Shown: positions 43,389 through 50,742 of the stretch, one piece after another
Layout of the letters: the number at the start of each line of letters is the position of its first letter
Position numbering within the stretch: the first letter of the stretch is position 1
NCBI RefSeq assembly: GCF_039929605.1
Contig: NZ_JBDSQX010000166.1
Location: forward strand, 15,693-79,692
Direction of reading: 5' to 3'
Length of the DNA stretch: 64,000 nt
DNA from: Pelomonas sp039929605
Lineage (GTDB): Bacteria; Pseudomonadota; Gammaproteobacteria; Burkholderiales; Burkholderiaceae_C
Notes under the pieces: model-generated
Seen by the model: the letters and a program-made list of their open reading frames with translations, nothing else
What the model was told of the DNA's origin: nothing
Databases searched by the model: none
Program-made: the position numbers and the translations under genes

Positions 43389-44798
43389 TCAATGGCCGGA
43401 ATGGCCCGTGGGTTTGCGGACCTTGACCTCCGCTGGCGGTGAAGTCGTCTTGCGTGGCATGGACTGGCCACCTTCAGCGGCGAACCGCGCCGGCTCGGGC
43501 AGCGCGCCGGTCCACTCGAACGCGACCTCGCCCTTGGGATGCTGGTACCAGCCCGGATCGGTGTAATCGCCCGCCTTCTGGTTCTTGCGCACCTTCAGGA
43601 TGGAAAACATCCCGCCCATCTCGACGCCGCCGAACGGTCCCTTGCCGGTCATCATGGGCACGGTGTTGTCGGGCAAGGGCATTTCCATTTCGCCCATATC
43701 AGCCATGCCACGCTCGCCCATGACCATGTAGTCGGGCACGAGCTTGGTGATCTGCTTGACGATTTGGCGATGGTCGACGCCAATCATCGTCGGCACGTCG
43801 TGGCCCATGGCGTTCATCGTGTGATGGCTCTTGTGGCAGTGCAAAGCCCAGTCGCCTTCCTCGTCGGCCAGGAAGTCGACTTGCCGCATCTGACCCACCG
43901 CCACATCCGTCGTCACCTCGGGCCAGCGACTGGTTTTGGAGGTGGGGCCACCATCGGTGCCGGTGACCATGAACTCGTGGCCATGCAAGTGAATCGGGTG
44001 ATTGGTCATTGTCAAGTTACCGATCCGGATGCGTACCTTGTCGCCCTTGCGCACGTTCAGCGTGTCGATGCCCGGGAAGATCCGGCTGTTCCAACACCAC
44101 AGGTTGAAGTCCAGCATCGTCATGATCTTGGGCGTGGCGGTGCCAGGATCGATGTCGAAGGCATTAAGCAGAAAGCAGAAGTCGCGGTCGACCTCGTCGA
44201 TCAACGGGTGCTTGGCTTTCGGATGAGTGATCCACAACCCCATCATCCCCATCGCCATCTGCGTCATCTCGTCCGCATGTGGGTGGTACATGAAGGTGCC
44301 GGGGCGGCGTGCCACGAACTCGTAGACGAAGGTCTTGCCCGGCATGATGCTGGGCTGGTTCAACCCGGCGACCCCGTCCATGCCATTGGGCAGGCGCTGA
44401 CCGTGCCAGTGGATGCTGGTGTGCTCGGGCAGCTTGTTGGTGACGAAGATGCGCACGCGGTCACCTTCGACCACTTCGATGGTGGGCCCGGGCGACTGGC
44501 CGTTGTAGCCCCACAGGTGCGCCTTCATGCCCGGCGCGAGTTCACGCACAACGGGCTCAGCCACCAGATGGAACTCCTTGACTCCCTGATTCATGCGCCA
44601 CGGCAACGTCCATCCGTTGAGCGTCACCACCGGGTTGTAGGGCCTCCCGGTCGTGGGCAGGAGCGGCGCCATGGTGTCGGGCTTGGTCTGCAGCACCGGC
44701 TCCGGCAGCGCAGCCATCGCCACGCGGCTGACCGAGGCCACCGAAACCGCCGCTGTGACGGCGCCGGCGTTGCGGAAGAAATTGCGTCGAGAAACCAT
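43389..44798 (-). CDS. multicopper oxidase (copper oxidase, Tat-exported)
   Basis: A 469-residue laccase-like enzyme that oxidises Cu(I) to the less toxic Cu(II) in the periplasm. The twin-arginine-type signal (MVSRRNFFRNAGAVTAA) needs Tat export after cofactor loading. The four copper motifs are visible: HTSIHWHGQRLPNG, MYHPHADEM, HPIHLHGHEFMV and HCHKSHHTMNAMGH. A Met-rich segment (MADMGEMEMPLPDNTVPMM) likely binds Cu(I). ATG at 44798 follows AGGAG; its start is inside the end of the TolC-like gene region. It is the intact counterpart of the fragment at 15801. Confidence 0.95.
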   Translation of the reverse strand: MVSRRNFFRNAGAVTAAVSVASVSRVAMAALPEPVLQTKPDTMAPLLPTTGRPYNPVVTLNGWTLPWRMNQGVKEFHLVAEPVVRELAPGMKAHLWGYNGQSPGPTIEVVEGDRVRIFVTNKLPEHTSIHWHGQRLPNGMDGVAGLNQPSIMPGKTFVYEFVARRPGTFMYHPHADEMTQMAMGMMGLWITHPKAKHPLIDEVDRDFCFLLNAFDIDPGTATPKIMTMLDFNLWCWNSRIFPGIDTLNVRKGDKVRIRIGNLTMTNHPIHLHGHEFMVTGTDGGPTSKTSRWPEVTTDVAVGQMRQVDFLADEEGDWALHCHKSHHTMNAMGHDVPTMIGVDHRQIVKQITKLVPDYMVMGERGMADMGEMEMPLPDNTVPMMTGKGPFGGVEMGGMFSILKVRKNQKAGDYTDPGWYQHPKGEVAFEWTGALPEPARFAAEGGQSMPRKTTSPPAEVKVRKPTGHSGH

Positions 44799-44814
44799 TA
44801 TTCTTGCTCCTGAA

Positions 44815-46239
44815 TCAGTGGGCCGGACCTGCAGCGGCTGGCATTTCGGCGGCTGTGCCACTGCCAAGGCTGGGCTTGCCGACCAGCGCCATGTCGAGAT
44901 CGGCTTTGGCCATCCAGAAATCCCGCTGCGCTTCGATGGCTGCGTTCACGGCGGATATCTGAGCGCGCGCGTCGGCCAGCAGCTCGAAAGCGCTGATGAA
45001 CATCCCGTTGTAGCGAAGGACGTTCTCTTCGGAAACGCGCTTGGCGGTGGGCACGATGTCATCGCGGTAGTGGCGCGCGATGTCGTAGCTACTCCGGTAG
45101 CCAACGTAGGCCTCACGCACTTCTGAGCGCGCCTCGACAGCCACTTGCGCTGCACGATGCACGCTTTGCATGTACACCGCCTCGCTGCGCGCGACGCGCG
45201 CCGTGCCCCAATCGAACAAGGGGATCTCGACGCTGACCTCGTAGCCTGTCTCGCGGGGGGCCTCGTTGAACGTGTTGCGCTGGTAGCCGAACTCCAGCAC
45301 GTTGATCAAGCGCGTGACCTTGGTGAGGCCCAAGTTCTTGGCGGTCGCCTCGGCTTGCAGCCTGGCCGCTTGCACGTCCAAGCGCTGCGCCATTGCCACG
45401 CTCTCAACGTCCGGTTGATCCTGTGGTTCGGCCGGCAAATCAGGCAGGCGATCCGGCAATGAGAACTGCGTTTGGGCGCCCCACAGCCCCAGCAGTCGGA
45501 TCAGACGTTCGCGCGATCCGAGGCGGTTCTGTTCGGCTCGGGCGTAGTTGAGCGCCGTCTCCGCGAAGAATCCGTGCTCACGCGCTTGCTGTAGCTTGCT
45601 GAAGTTGCCCGCCAAGGTCAGCCGCTTGGCCAGCTCGGCGCCAGCGTCTGCGGTTGCTCGCACGTCGCGCATGTAGCGCGCCGTTTGCTCGGCGGCTACA
45701 GCAGCGTAGAAGGCTTTGCGGGTCTGCGCAGCCAGCGACAACATCTCCAGCGACACGGCGCGCTGGGTCGCCGCGAAACGTCGCGATTCCAACTGGCGAG
45801 TGAGCGGCAGCGCAATCAGGTGCGCCAAATTGAATGAGAAGGTGCGGTCGATTTCCCGGCCGCCACCCTGGCGGAGCTTGCCGAAGCTGAAACCCGGGTT
45901 GGGCAGCCGGCTGGCTTGAACAAGCTCGGCGTCGGCAATGCCAAGTTCCTGGAAACTGGCCTGCAGGCCACGGTTGTTCAGCAGCGCGATCTGGACTGCA
46001 CTGTCAGCGCTTAGCGGCTGTGCCAGCAACTCGACGACACGTGTGGCGACCCGATCCTGATCGGCGTTGGTCTTCAGGACGTCAACGTTCGGGCCGAGGT
46101 ATTGCTTGGCAGTGGCCTGGATGGGCTGCATGCCCCCATCGGCGCTGAGGGTGGCGCAACCGGCCAGCAGCAGCGGGGAGAAAGCGAATGCAACTGTTCT
46201 TAAACGTCGGAGGGTGGGGTAAGAGGTGATCGGGCTCAT
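44815..46239 (-). CDS. TolC-family outer-membrane efflux lipoprotein (CusC-like)
   Basis: A 474-residue outer-membrane factor. The lipobox LLLAGC at about residue 28 indicates a lipoprotein anchor, as in CusC. Two repeats of the TolC coiled-coil/beta pattern can be seen (LNNRGLQASFQELGIADAEL, later VSVEIPLFDWGTARVARSEA), plus long helical segments. CusC forms the exit duct for CusAB copper efflux, but no RND pump or membrane-fusion gene lies in the window, so this copy probably works with unlinked partners or only with periplasmic binding proteins. It is second in the operon that begins at 46671. Confidence 0.9.
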   Translation of the reverse strand: MSPITSYPTLRRLRTVAFAFSPLLLAGCATLSADGGMQPIQATAKQYLGPNVDVLKTNADQDRVATRVVELLAQPLSADSAVQIALLNNRGLQASFQELGIADAELVQASRLPNPGFSFGKLRQGGGREIDRTFSFNLAHLIALPLTRQLESRRFAATQRAVSLEMLSLAAQTRKAFYAAVAAEQTARYMRDVRATADAGAELAKRLTLAGNFSKLQQAREHGFFAETALNYARAEQNRLGSRERLIRLLGLWGAQTQFSLPDRLPDLPAEPQDQPDVESVAMAQRLDVQAARLQAEATAKNLGLTKVTRLINVLEFGYQRNTFNEAPRETGYEVSVEIPLFDWGTARVARSEAVYMQSVHRAAQVAVEARSEVREAYVGYRSSYDIARHYRDDIVPTAKRVSEENVLRYNGMFISAFELLADARAQISAVNAAIEAQRDFWMAKADLDMALVGKPSLGSGTAAEMPAAAGPAH

Positions 46240-46248
46240 GCGTCGTCC

Positions 46249-46671
46249 TCAGTTCATTTTGTGGCCAGCGTGCCCAGCGGGCTGAGGCTTGGTCGCGTCG
46301 GCCTTTGTGTCGGCCTTCGCGTCGGGCTTCGCGGCGGACGCAGGCGCGCTCGCGGCGTCAGGCGCATCCGGCACATCAGGTTGGCGAGCTTCTTTGGCGT
46401 AGACGCGCCAGCCCCCGACGGCGGCCACGGTCTTGTTGGTCTCGACCCAGGGGGCGGGCTCGGTGTCAGCGTAGGGGCGCCAACCTTGCATGGGTGATCG
46501 GTAGACCAAACGCGGCACGTCGGCCCGGGCATCCGCCGGGTCGGCGCGCTGCGTCGCAACAGCCGGCTTGGGCGCGTCGGTCTGGTTCTGGGCTTGCGCG
46601 TTGGTGGATGCCGCAACGGCGAGCGTCGTCCATGCCGCAACCACACAATGTCGCGTGAAGAATTCAGTCAT
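46249..46671 (-). CDS. hypothetical periplasmic protein of copper operon
   Basis: A 140-residue protein started at 46671 behind AGGATC. A signal peptide (TTLAVAASTNAQAQ) is followed by a short conserved part (LVYRSPMQGWRPYADTEPAP, then GGWRVYAKEA) and an Ala/Lys/Asp low-complexity tail ending HAGHKMN. No named family was recognised, but the position at the head of the copper operon, ten bases before the TolC-like gene and divergent from cusR, supports a periplasmic copper role. Confidence 0.7.
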   Translation of the reverse strand: MTEFFTRHCVVAAWTTLAVAASTNAQAQNQTDAPKPAVATQRADPADARADVPRLVYRSPMQGWRPYADTEPAPWVETNKTVAAVGGWRVYAKEARQPDVPDAPDAASAPASAAKPDAKADTKADATKPQPAGHAGHKMN

Positions 46672-46854
46672 AAGTGATCCTGCTGTTGAAGGGCGGCTGT
46701 ACCGACGCCGGGCCAAACTTGCGTGCACTTGCCCTGCAGAGCCCAATAATGACCATTGGTGAAGCGGCTTTTGTGGGTGGTTGTCAGGCGCCGGTCTGAG
46801 GCGCCATGCGGTGCAATGTAGAGAGCTTCCACGCACAGAGGTCCGTCTCTAACA

Positions 46855-46868
46855 TTACGAATTTGTCA
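46855..46868. promoter_or_regulatory. CusR/CopR-type operator between cusR and the copper operon
   Basis: TTACGAATTTGTCA matches 12 of 14 bases of the perfect palindrome TGACAAATTTGTCA found at 49097-49110. It lies 37 bases before the cusR start and upstream of the divergent operon starting at 46671. A shared operator would autoregulate cusRS and drive the oxidase-efflux operon. CusR/CopR boxes of this type are known; assignment here is by similarity and position. Confidence 0.65.
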
Positions 46869-46904
46869 TCTACAGCAATTCCGGTTCCTCACAAAATGGT
46901 CGGT

Positions 46905-47585
46905 ATGAAGCTGCTGGTCATTGAGGACGAGATCAAGCTGGCGGACTACCTGCGCAAGGGCTTGACCGAAGCCGGTTACGTCGTAGAAGTTGCCAACGAC
47001 GGCATTGAGGGATTGCATCTCGCGCTAGAAGGTGACCACAACCTGCTGTTGTTGGACAGCATGCTGCCGGGCATCGACGGCCTCAGCCTGCTGGCCACGC
47101 TGCGCCGGACGAAGCAGACGCCCGTGCTGATGTTGACGGCGCGCTCCGCCGTCGATGACCGGGTGCATGGCCTGCAAACCGGCGCGGACGACTACCTCGG
47201 CAAACCCTTCGCGTTCTCAGAATTGCTCGCCCGCATCCAAGTCCTGCTTCGTCGTGCCGGCCCGCGCGCCGTTGTCGAGGCCACCACCCTGCAGGTGGCG
47301 GACCTTGAGGTGGACTTGCTCAGACGCAAGGCGGCCCGCGCGGGGCAGCGGCTCGACCTGACCGCCAAAGAGTTCAACCTTTTGACGCTGCTGCTGCGTC
47401 GCCAGGGTGAAGTCCTGTCCCGCACGGAACTGGCGTCGCAGGTCTGGGATATGAACTTCGACAGCGAAACCAACGTCGTGGAGGTCGCGATCCGCAGGCT
47501 GCGCGGCAAGATCGACGTCCCGTTCGAGCGGCCGCTGTTGCATACCGTCAGGGGCATGGGCTACGTGCTGGAAGACCGACTGTGA
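46905..47585 (+). CDS. cusR: copper-responsive response regulator (CusR/CopR type)
   Basis: A 226-residue OmpR-family regulator. I prefer the ATG at 46905 (MKLLVIEDE), though 46896 is also possible. The receiver domain has the acidic pair EDE, the phosphorylated Asp in LLLLDSMLPGIDG, the Thr in LMLTARSA and the Lys in YLGKPFAFSELLARI. The winged-helix domain ends LLHTVRGMGYVLEDRL. It overlaps the kinase gene by GTGA. The presence of a CusR-like operator upstream and the divergent copper genes support copper sensing. Confidence 0.9.
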   Translation: MKLLVIEDEIKLADYLRKGLTEAGYVVEVANDGIEGLHLALEGDHNLLLLDSMLPGIDGLSLLATLRRTKQTPVLMLTARSAVDDRVHGLQTGADDYLGKPFAFSELLARIQVLLRRAGPRAVVEATTLQVADLEVDLLRRKAARAGQRLDLTAKEFNLLTLLLRRQGEVLSRTELASQVWDMNFDSETNVVEVAIRRLRGKIDVPFERPLLHTVRGMGYVLEDRL

Positions 47586-48937
47586 ACCGGCACCCGGGCC
47601 GCAAGGTGCCACTCGCCCTTGGCCAGCGCCTGTCCCTCTGGCTTGCCGGCCAGACCTTCCTCGGCCTGGCGCTTGTTTCCGTGGTCGTCTATGTACTGAC
47701 CGCCCTGGATCTGGACTCTCGACAGGCCGAATCTCTCCAGCAAAAGCGCGAGTTGATCGAACACGTTCTGTCCGAGGCTCGGGGTGACCGAGACCTGCCG
47801 TCGCTCAAGCACAAGCTCGATGACTTCTTCCTTGGCCACCGCGATCTCGCACTGGCGCTGCGCCAGCCTGACGGCAGCATGCTGTACGAAAACGCCGCCT
47901 CAGCGCATGCCTTTGGACCGATCAAACGCAGCACCTTCCAACTTGAGCACTGGGAGCCGGCGAGCGCCCCCCTGGCGGCGGAGATGGTTTTGAACATCTC
48001 TGCAGACCAAAAATTTCTCCGGCGCCTGGGGTTGACCTTGATGACTGCTTCACTCATCGGGGCGGTGATCGTATCGGTGGGCAGTTTTTTGCTTGTGCGC
48101 CGCGGCTTGGGGCCCGTGCACCACCTCGTCGAACAGACGCGCCACCTGGCCGTCGAGAAGCTTCACGAGCGACTGGACGGCTCCATGCAGCCGCGAGAGC
48201 TGCAACCGCTGGTCAAGCAGTTCAACGCGCTGCTGGCCCGGCTGAGCCACGCCTACGCCCAATTGGAGGGATTCAACGCTGACGTCGCCCATGAGTTGCG
48301 CACGCCGCTGGCAACCCTGATCACCAGCACCGAGGTCGCGCTGCGTGACCCGTCTCTTCCGCACGCTACGGCTGACTTGCTGGGTTCCAACCTGGAAGAG
48401 CTGCGCCGCATGACAGGCATCGTCAACGACATGCTCTTTCTCTCGCACGCCAACAGCGGTGCCGTTGCGCGCTGCCAGCTGGTGCCCAGCGTCGCGGCGC
48501 TCGCCGGGGATGTGGTGGAGTATCACGAAGCCGCACTCGCCGAGGCCGGCCTGACTGTGGTCATCCAGGGGGACGGCGTCGGACATCTTGACGCGTCCCT
48601 TCTTAAGCGCGCGTTGTCCAACCTGTTGGGCAACGCCACGCGCTACGGAACTCCGCATTCCACGATCCAGGTGCGGATCGAATCGCCAAGGCCTGGCGTG
48701 ATCGAGCTGTCCGTGGCCAATCGGGGTCCGCGTATCCCGCCCGAACACCTGCCACGCCTGTTCGACCGCTTCTACCGCGCTGACCCGGCGCGAGCGATGG
48801 CCAGCGTCAACCACGGGCTCGGCCTGTCCATCGTGGCCGCGATCGCCCGCATGCACGGCGGTGAGCCGTTCGCAACGTCCGGCGGCGAAGGAACCCGCGT
48901 TGGTTTGACGATGCAGCACAGGGCGGGCGACGCCTGA
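47582..48937 (+). CDS. cusS: copper sensor histidine kinase (CusS type)
   Basis: A 451-residue membrane kinase. GTG start at 47582 overlaps the cusR stop. TM1 (TFLGLALVSVVVYVLTAL), a periplasmic sensor of about 110 residues, TM2 (LMTASLIGAVIVSVGSFLLV), a HAMP segment, then the H-box FNADVAHELRTPLATLIT with the phosphorylated His. The N-box NLLGNATRYG and G-boxes (FDRFYRADP, HGLGLSIVAAIARMHGG) complete the ATPase domain. It phosphorylates CusR in response to periplasmic copper by family analogy. Confidence 0.92.
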   Translation: MNRHPGRKVPLALGQRLSLWLAGQTFLGLALVSVVVYVLTALDLDSRQAESLQQKRELIEHVLSEARGDRDLPSLKHKLDDFFLGHRDLALALRQPDGSMLYENAASAHAFGPIKRSTFQLEHWEPASAPLAAEMVLNISADQKFLRRLGLTLMTASLIGAVIVSVGSFLLVRRGLGPVHHLVEQTRHLAVEKLHERLDGSMQPRELQPLVKQFNALLARLSHAYAQLEGFNADVAHELRTPLATLITSTEVALRDPSLPHATADLLGSNLEELRRMTGIVNDMLFLSHANSGAVARCQLVPSVAALAGDVVEYHEAALAEAGLTVVIQGDGVGHLDASLLKRALSNLLGNATRYGTPHSTIQVRIESPRPGVIELSVANRGPRIPPEHLPRLFDRFYRADPARAMASVNHGLGLSIVAAIARMHGGEPFATSGGEGTRVGLTMQHRAGDA

Positions 48938-49096
48938 AACGCCCTCTGTGTTCCAAGGGGCGCAGCGTCGGGAGCCGCTCTCGAGCGTCAGACGGTTGTC
49001 GACAACAGATCTACTCGCAGCGAAAGCGTCGGCATGCCGCTGGCCTTTCCATGCTTAGAACGGTTGCGACCACCGCTCCCGCGCGATGCCGTGATC

Positions 49097-49110
49097 TGAC
49101 AAATTTGTCA
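49097..49110. promoter_or_regulatory. perfect CusR/CopR-box palindrome upstream of copK
   Basis: TGACAAATTTGTCA is a perfect 14-base palindrome 81 bases before the CopK-like start. It matches the CusR/CopR operator class and resembles the site before cusR at 46855-46868. It predicts that the CopK-like gene is controlled by the neighbouring CusRS pair. A further 156 bases upstream of it, back to the cusS stop, hold no other feature. Confidence 0.72.
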
Positions 49111-49191
49111 TGTGAGCGACGGTGCGTCATCCTGGTCTGGTTTCTAGAGTTGCATCGTGCTCAAAGCACTGCCACCAGTAATGGAAACATC

Positions 49192-49470
49192 ATGAAGTCA
49201 TTCGTCATCGCTCTCGCCGTGTCCACCGCCTTCGTCGGGGCGGCGTTGCCTGCCATTGCCAGCGATGCGCTGGAAACCTCAGGCATCGTGAAGGCAAAGG
49301 TCGAACTCGACGACGGTGGCACACTCTATGTCTTCAAGGACGGCAAGATGGCACGTGAAGACCGGTTCGGCCGGGCGGTCTATCTCAAGGTGAGTGAAAC
49401 GCTTTCCGCTCGCGACGGCTCCAAGATCGTCGCCATCGGCAACGAGCCGTGGACCGCTTGCATGCGCTAG
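49192..49470 (+). CDS. copK: CopK-like periplasmic copper-binding protein, C-terminus altered
   Basis: A 92-residue protein: signal peptide (SFVIALAVSTAFVGAALPAIA) then a CopK-like beta domain with LDDGGTLYVFKDGKMAREDR, AVYLKVSETLSARDGSKIVA and IGNE. The Cupriavidus CopK fold and its KDGKM pattern are clear. After IGNE the family sequence stops; the last six residues (PWTACMR-like) come from an adjoining broken ATPase gene. The Met ligands of the C-terminal half of CopK are therefore missing or altered. A CusR-type operator lies upstream. It may be a partly functional copper scavenger. Confidence 0.75.
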   Translation: MKSFVIALAVSTAFVGAALPAIASDALETSGIVKAKVELDDGGTLYVFKDGKMAREDRFGRAVYLKVSETLSARDGSKIVAIGNEPWTACMR

Positions 49471-49952
49471 GCATCGACACAGTGCTGCTGACCGGCGACA
49501 CAAAGGGCAGCGCTGGCCGTGGGTCAGGCGCTCGGCATCCGTCAGATCCATGCGGAGGTCCTGCCCGGCGGCAAGGCCGACGTCGTGGCGCAACTGCGCG
49601 CGAGAGGCAAGGCAGTGGCCATGGTCGGCGACGGTATCAACGATGCTCCGGCCCTGGCAGCCGCCGACGTGGGCATCCCCATGGCAGCTGGTACTGACGT
49701 GGCCATGGAAACCGCCGGCATCACCTTGATGCGGGGGATCCATTGCTCGTGGCGGCGTCGCTGGACATCTCCCGGCGTACCTACGGGACCATCAAGCGGG
49801 GCCTCATCTGGGCTGTCATCTACAACCTCGTCGGCATTCCGCTCGCCGCCTTCGGCTTGTTGAACCCCATGATGGCGGGGGCAGCGATGACGTTCAGCAG
49901 CGTCAGCGTGGTCGCCAACGCGCTGTTGCTGCGGCGCTGGCCGGCGAGCTGA
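49449..49952 (+). pseudogene. copper P1B ATPase, C-terminal pseudogene with two frameshifts
   Basis: About 170 residues of the end of a CopA-like pump: DRLHALGIDTVLLTGDTKGS, then in a shifted frame GQALGIRQIHAEVLPGGKAD, MVGDGINDAPALAAADVGIP, and after a second shift SLDISRRTYGTIKRGLIWAV with VGIPLAAFGLLNP. The shifts (about 49510 and 49735) are +1 and -1. The P-domain hinge is intact in DNA but cannot be translated as one protein. The upstream three quarters of the gene are absent; the boundary falls inside copK. Confidence 0.85.
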
Positions 49953-49982
49953 GGCACGGTTTCAGGTATCAAGGAGCAAGCG

Positions 49983-50453
49983 ATGCAAGTCATGAACATC
50001 GGCCAGGCCGCCGACGAATCGGGGGTCTCGGCCAAGATGATCCGGCACTGCGAGCAAGTCGGCCTGCTGCCGGCGGCGCGCCGCACTGAATCGGGCTACA
50101 GGCAGTACGGCGACAACGAGGTCCATACCCTGCGCTTTATCCCCCAGGCGCGTGACCTGGGCTTCTCCATCGCCGAGATCACCGAACTGGTCAGTCTGTG
50201 GCATAACCGACGCCGCTCAAGCCGCGTCGTCAAAGCGCTGGCAGAGGCTAACATCGAGGCGCTCGAATCCAAGGCGCAGGAACTGCTGGCCATGAAGGCG
50301 ACCCTTGAGCACCTCGTGCGCTGCTGCCACGGCGATGAGCGGCCTGACTGTCCGATCATCGACATGCTCGCGGCGGACAGCAGCATGTCGCCTCCCATGT
50401 CGACGCGTTCACTGGAGCGTGACGGGCGGCGCAAGAAGACGCAGTTTCAATAG
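49983..50453 (+). CDS. cueR: MerR-family copper-responsive regulator (CueR type)
   Basis: A 156-residue metal-sensing regulator. AAGGAGCAAGCG precedes the ATG. The N-terminal winged helix is MNIGQAADESGVSAKMIRHC-EQVGLLPAARRTESGYRQY, followed by the long dimer helix. The C-terminal metal loop CCHGDERPDCPI has the two Cys spaced as in CueR, which binds Cu(I)/Ag(I)/Au(I). It follows the ATPase remnant, the ordinary copA-cueR order. It likely acts on the operator before the intact copA at 41859, nearly 8 kb away. Its C-terminus extends about 25 residues beyond typical CueR. Confidence 0.9.
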   Translation: MQVMNIGQAADESGVSAKMIRHCEQVGLLPAARRTESGYRQYGDNEVHTLRFIPQARDLGFSIAEITELVSLWHNRRRSSRVVKALAEANIEALESKAQELLAMKATLEHLVRCCHGDERPDCPIIDMLAADSSMSPPMSTRSLERDGRRKKTQFQ

Positions 50454-50475
50454 ATCGCCATGGACGAAGACCGGT

Positions 50476-50652
50476 ATGTGGGTTGAAGGCCAGTGGTTTC
50501 CAAAAGGCCTCATCAGCCAAATCGTCTTGCTCTGGCTGCTCGGCGTGGTCATTGCGGCCGGTGTGCTGTGGCGCCTGTCGCGCAAGACCAAGAGAGCGAG
50601 CCCCCAGAAGCGCATCCCCCACAAGCACAGGCGTCGGCATCGTGGCAAATAA
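50476..50652 (+). CDS. small membrane protein, hypothetical
   Basis: A 58-residue frame: MWVEGQWFPKGLISQIVLLW, one hydrophobic helix (LLWLLGVVIAAGVLWRL), then a strongly basic tail (RKTKRASPQKRIPHKHRRRH). The helix plus basic C-terminus would fix its orientation in the membrane. Coding potential is moderate; there is a weak ribosome site and no recognised family. It could be a membrane-associated accessory of the copper island. Confidence 0.4.
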   Translation: MWVEGQWFPKGLISQIVLLWLLGVVIAAGVLWRLSRKTKRASPQKRIPHKHRRRHRGK

Positions 50653-50742
50653 GGATGAGAACGACGCCTAGTCCAGAACTCGGCGCTACGTCGTTCCCGA
50701 TGTAGCGCCGACTCCATCCTTTGGAAAACGCTTGGCTGTCGG

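Noticed and set aside
43539..44813. 424-codon plus-strand frame opposite the multicopper oxidase
   Set aside because: Antisense of the oxidase; no motif or ribosome site.
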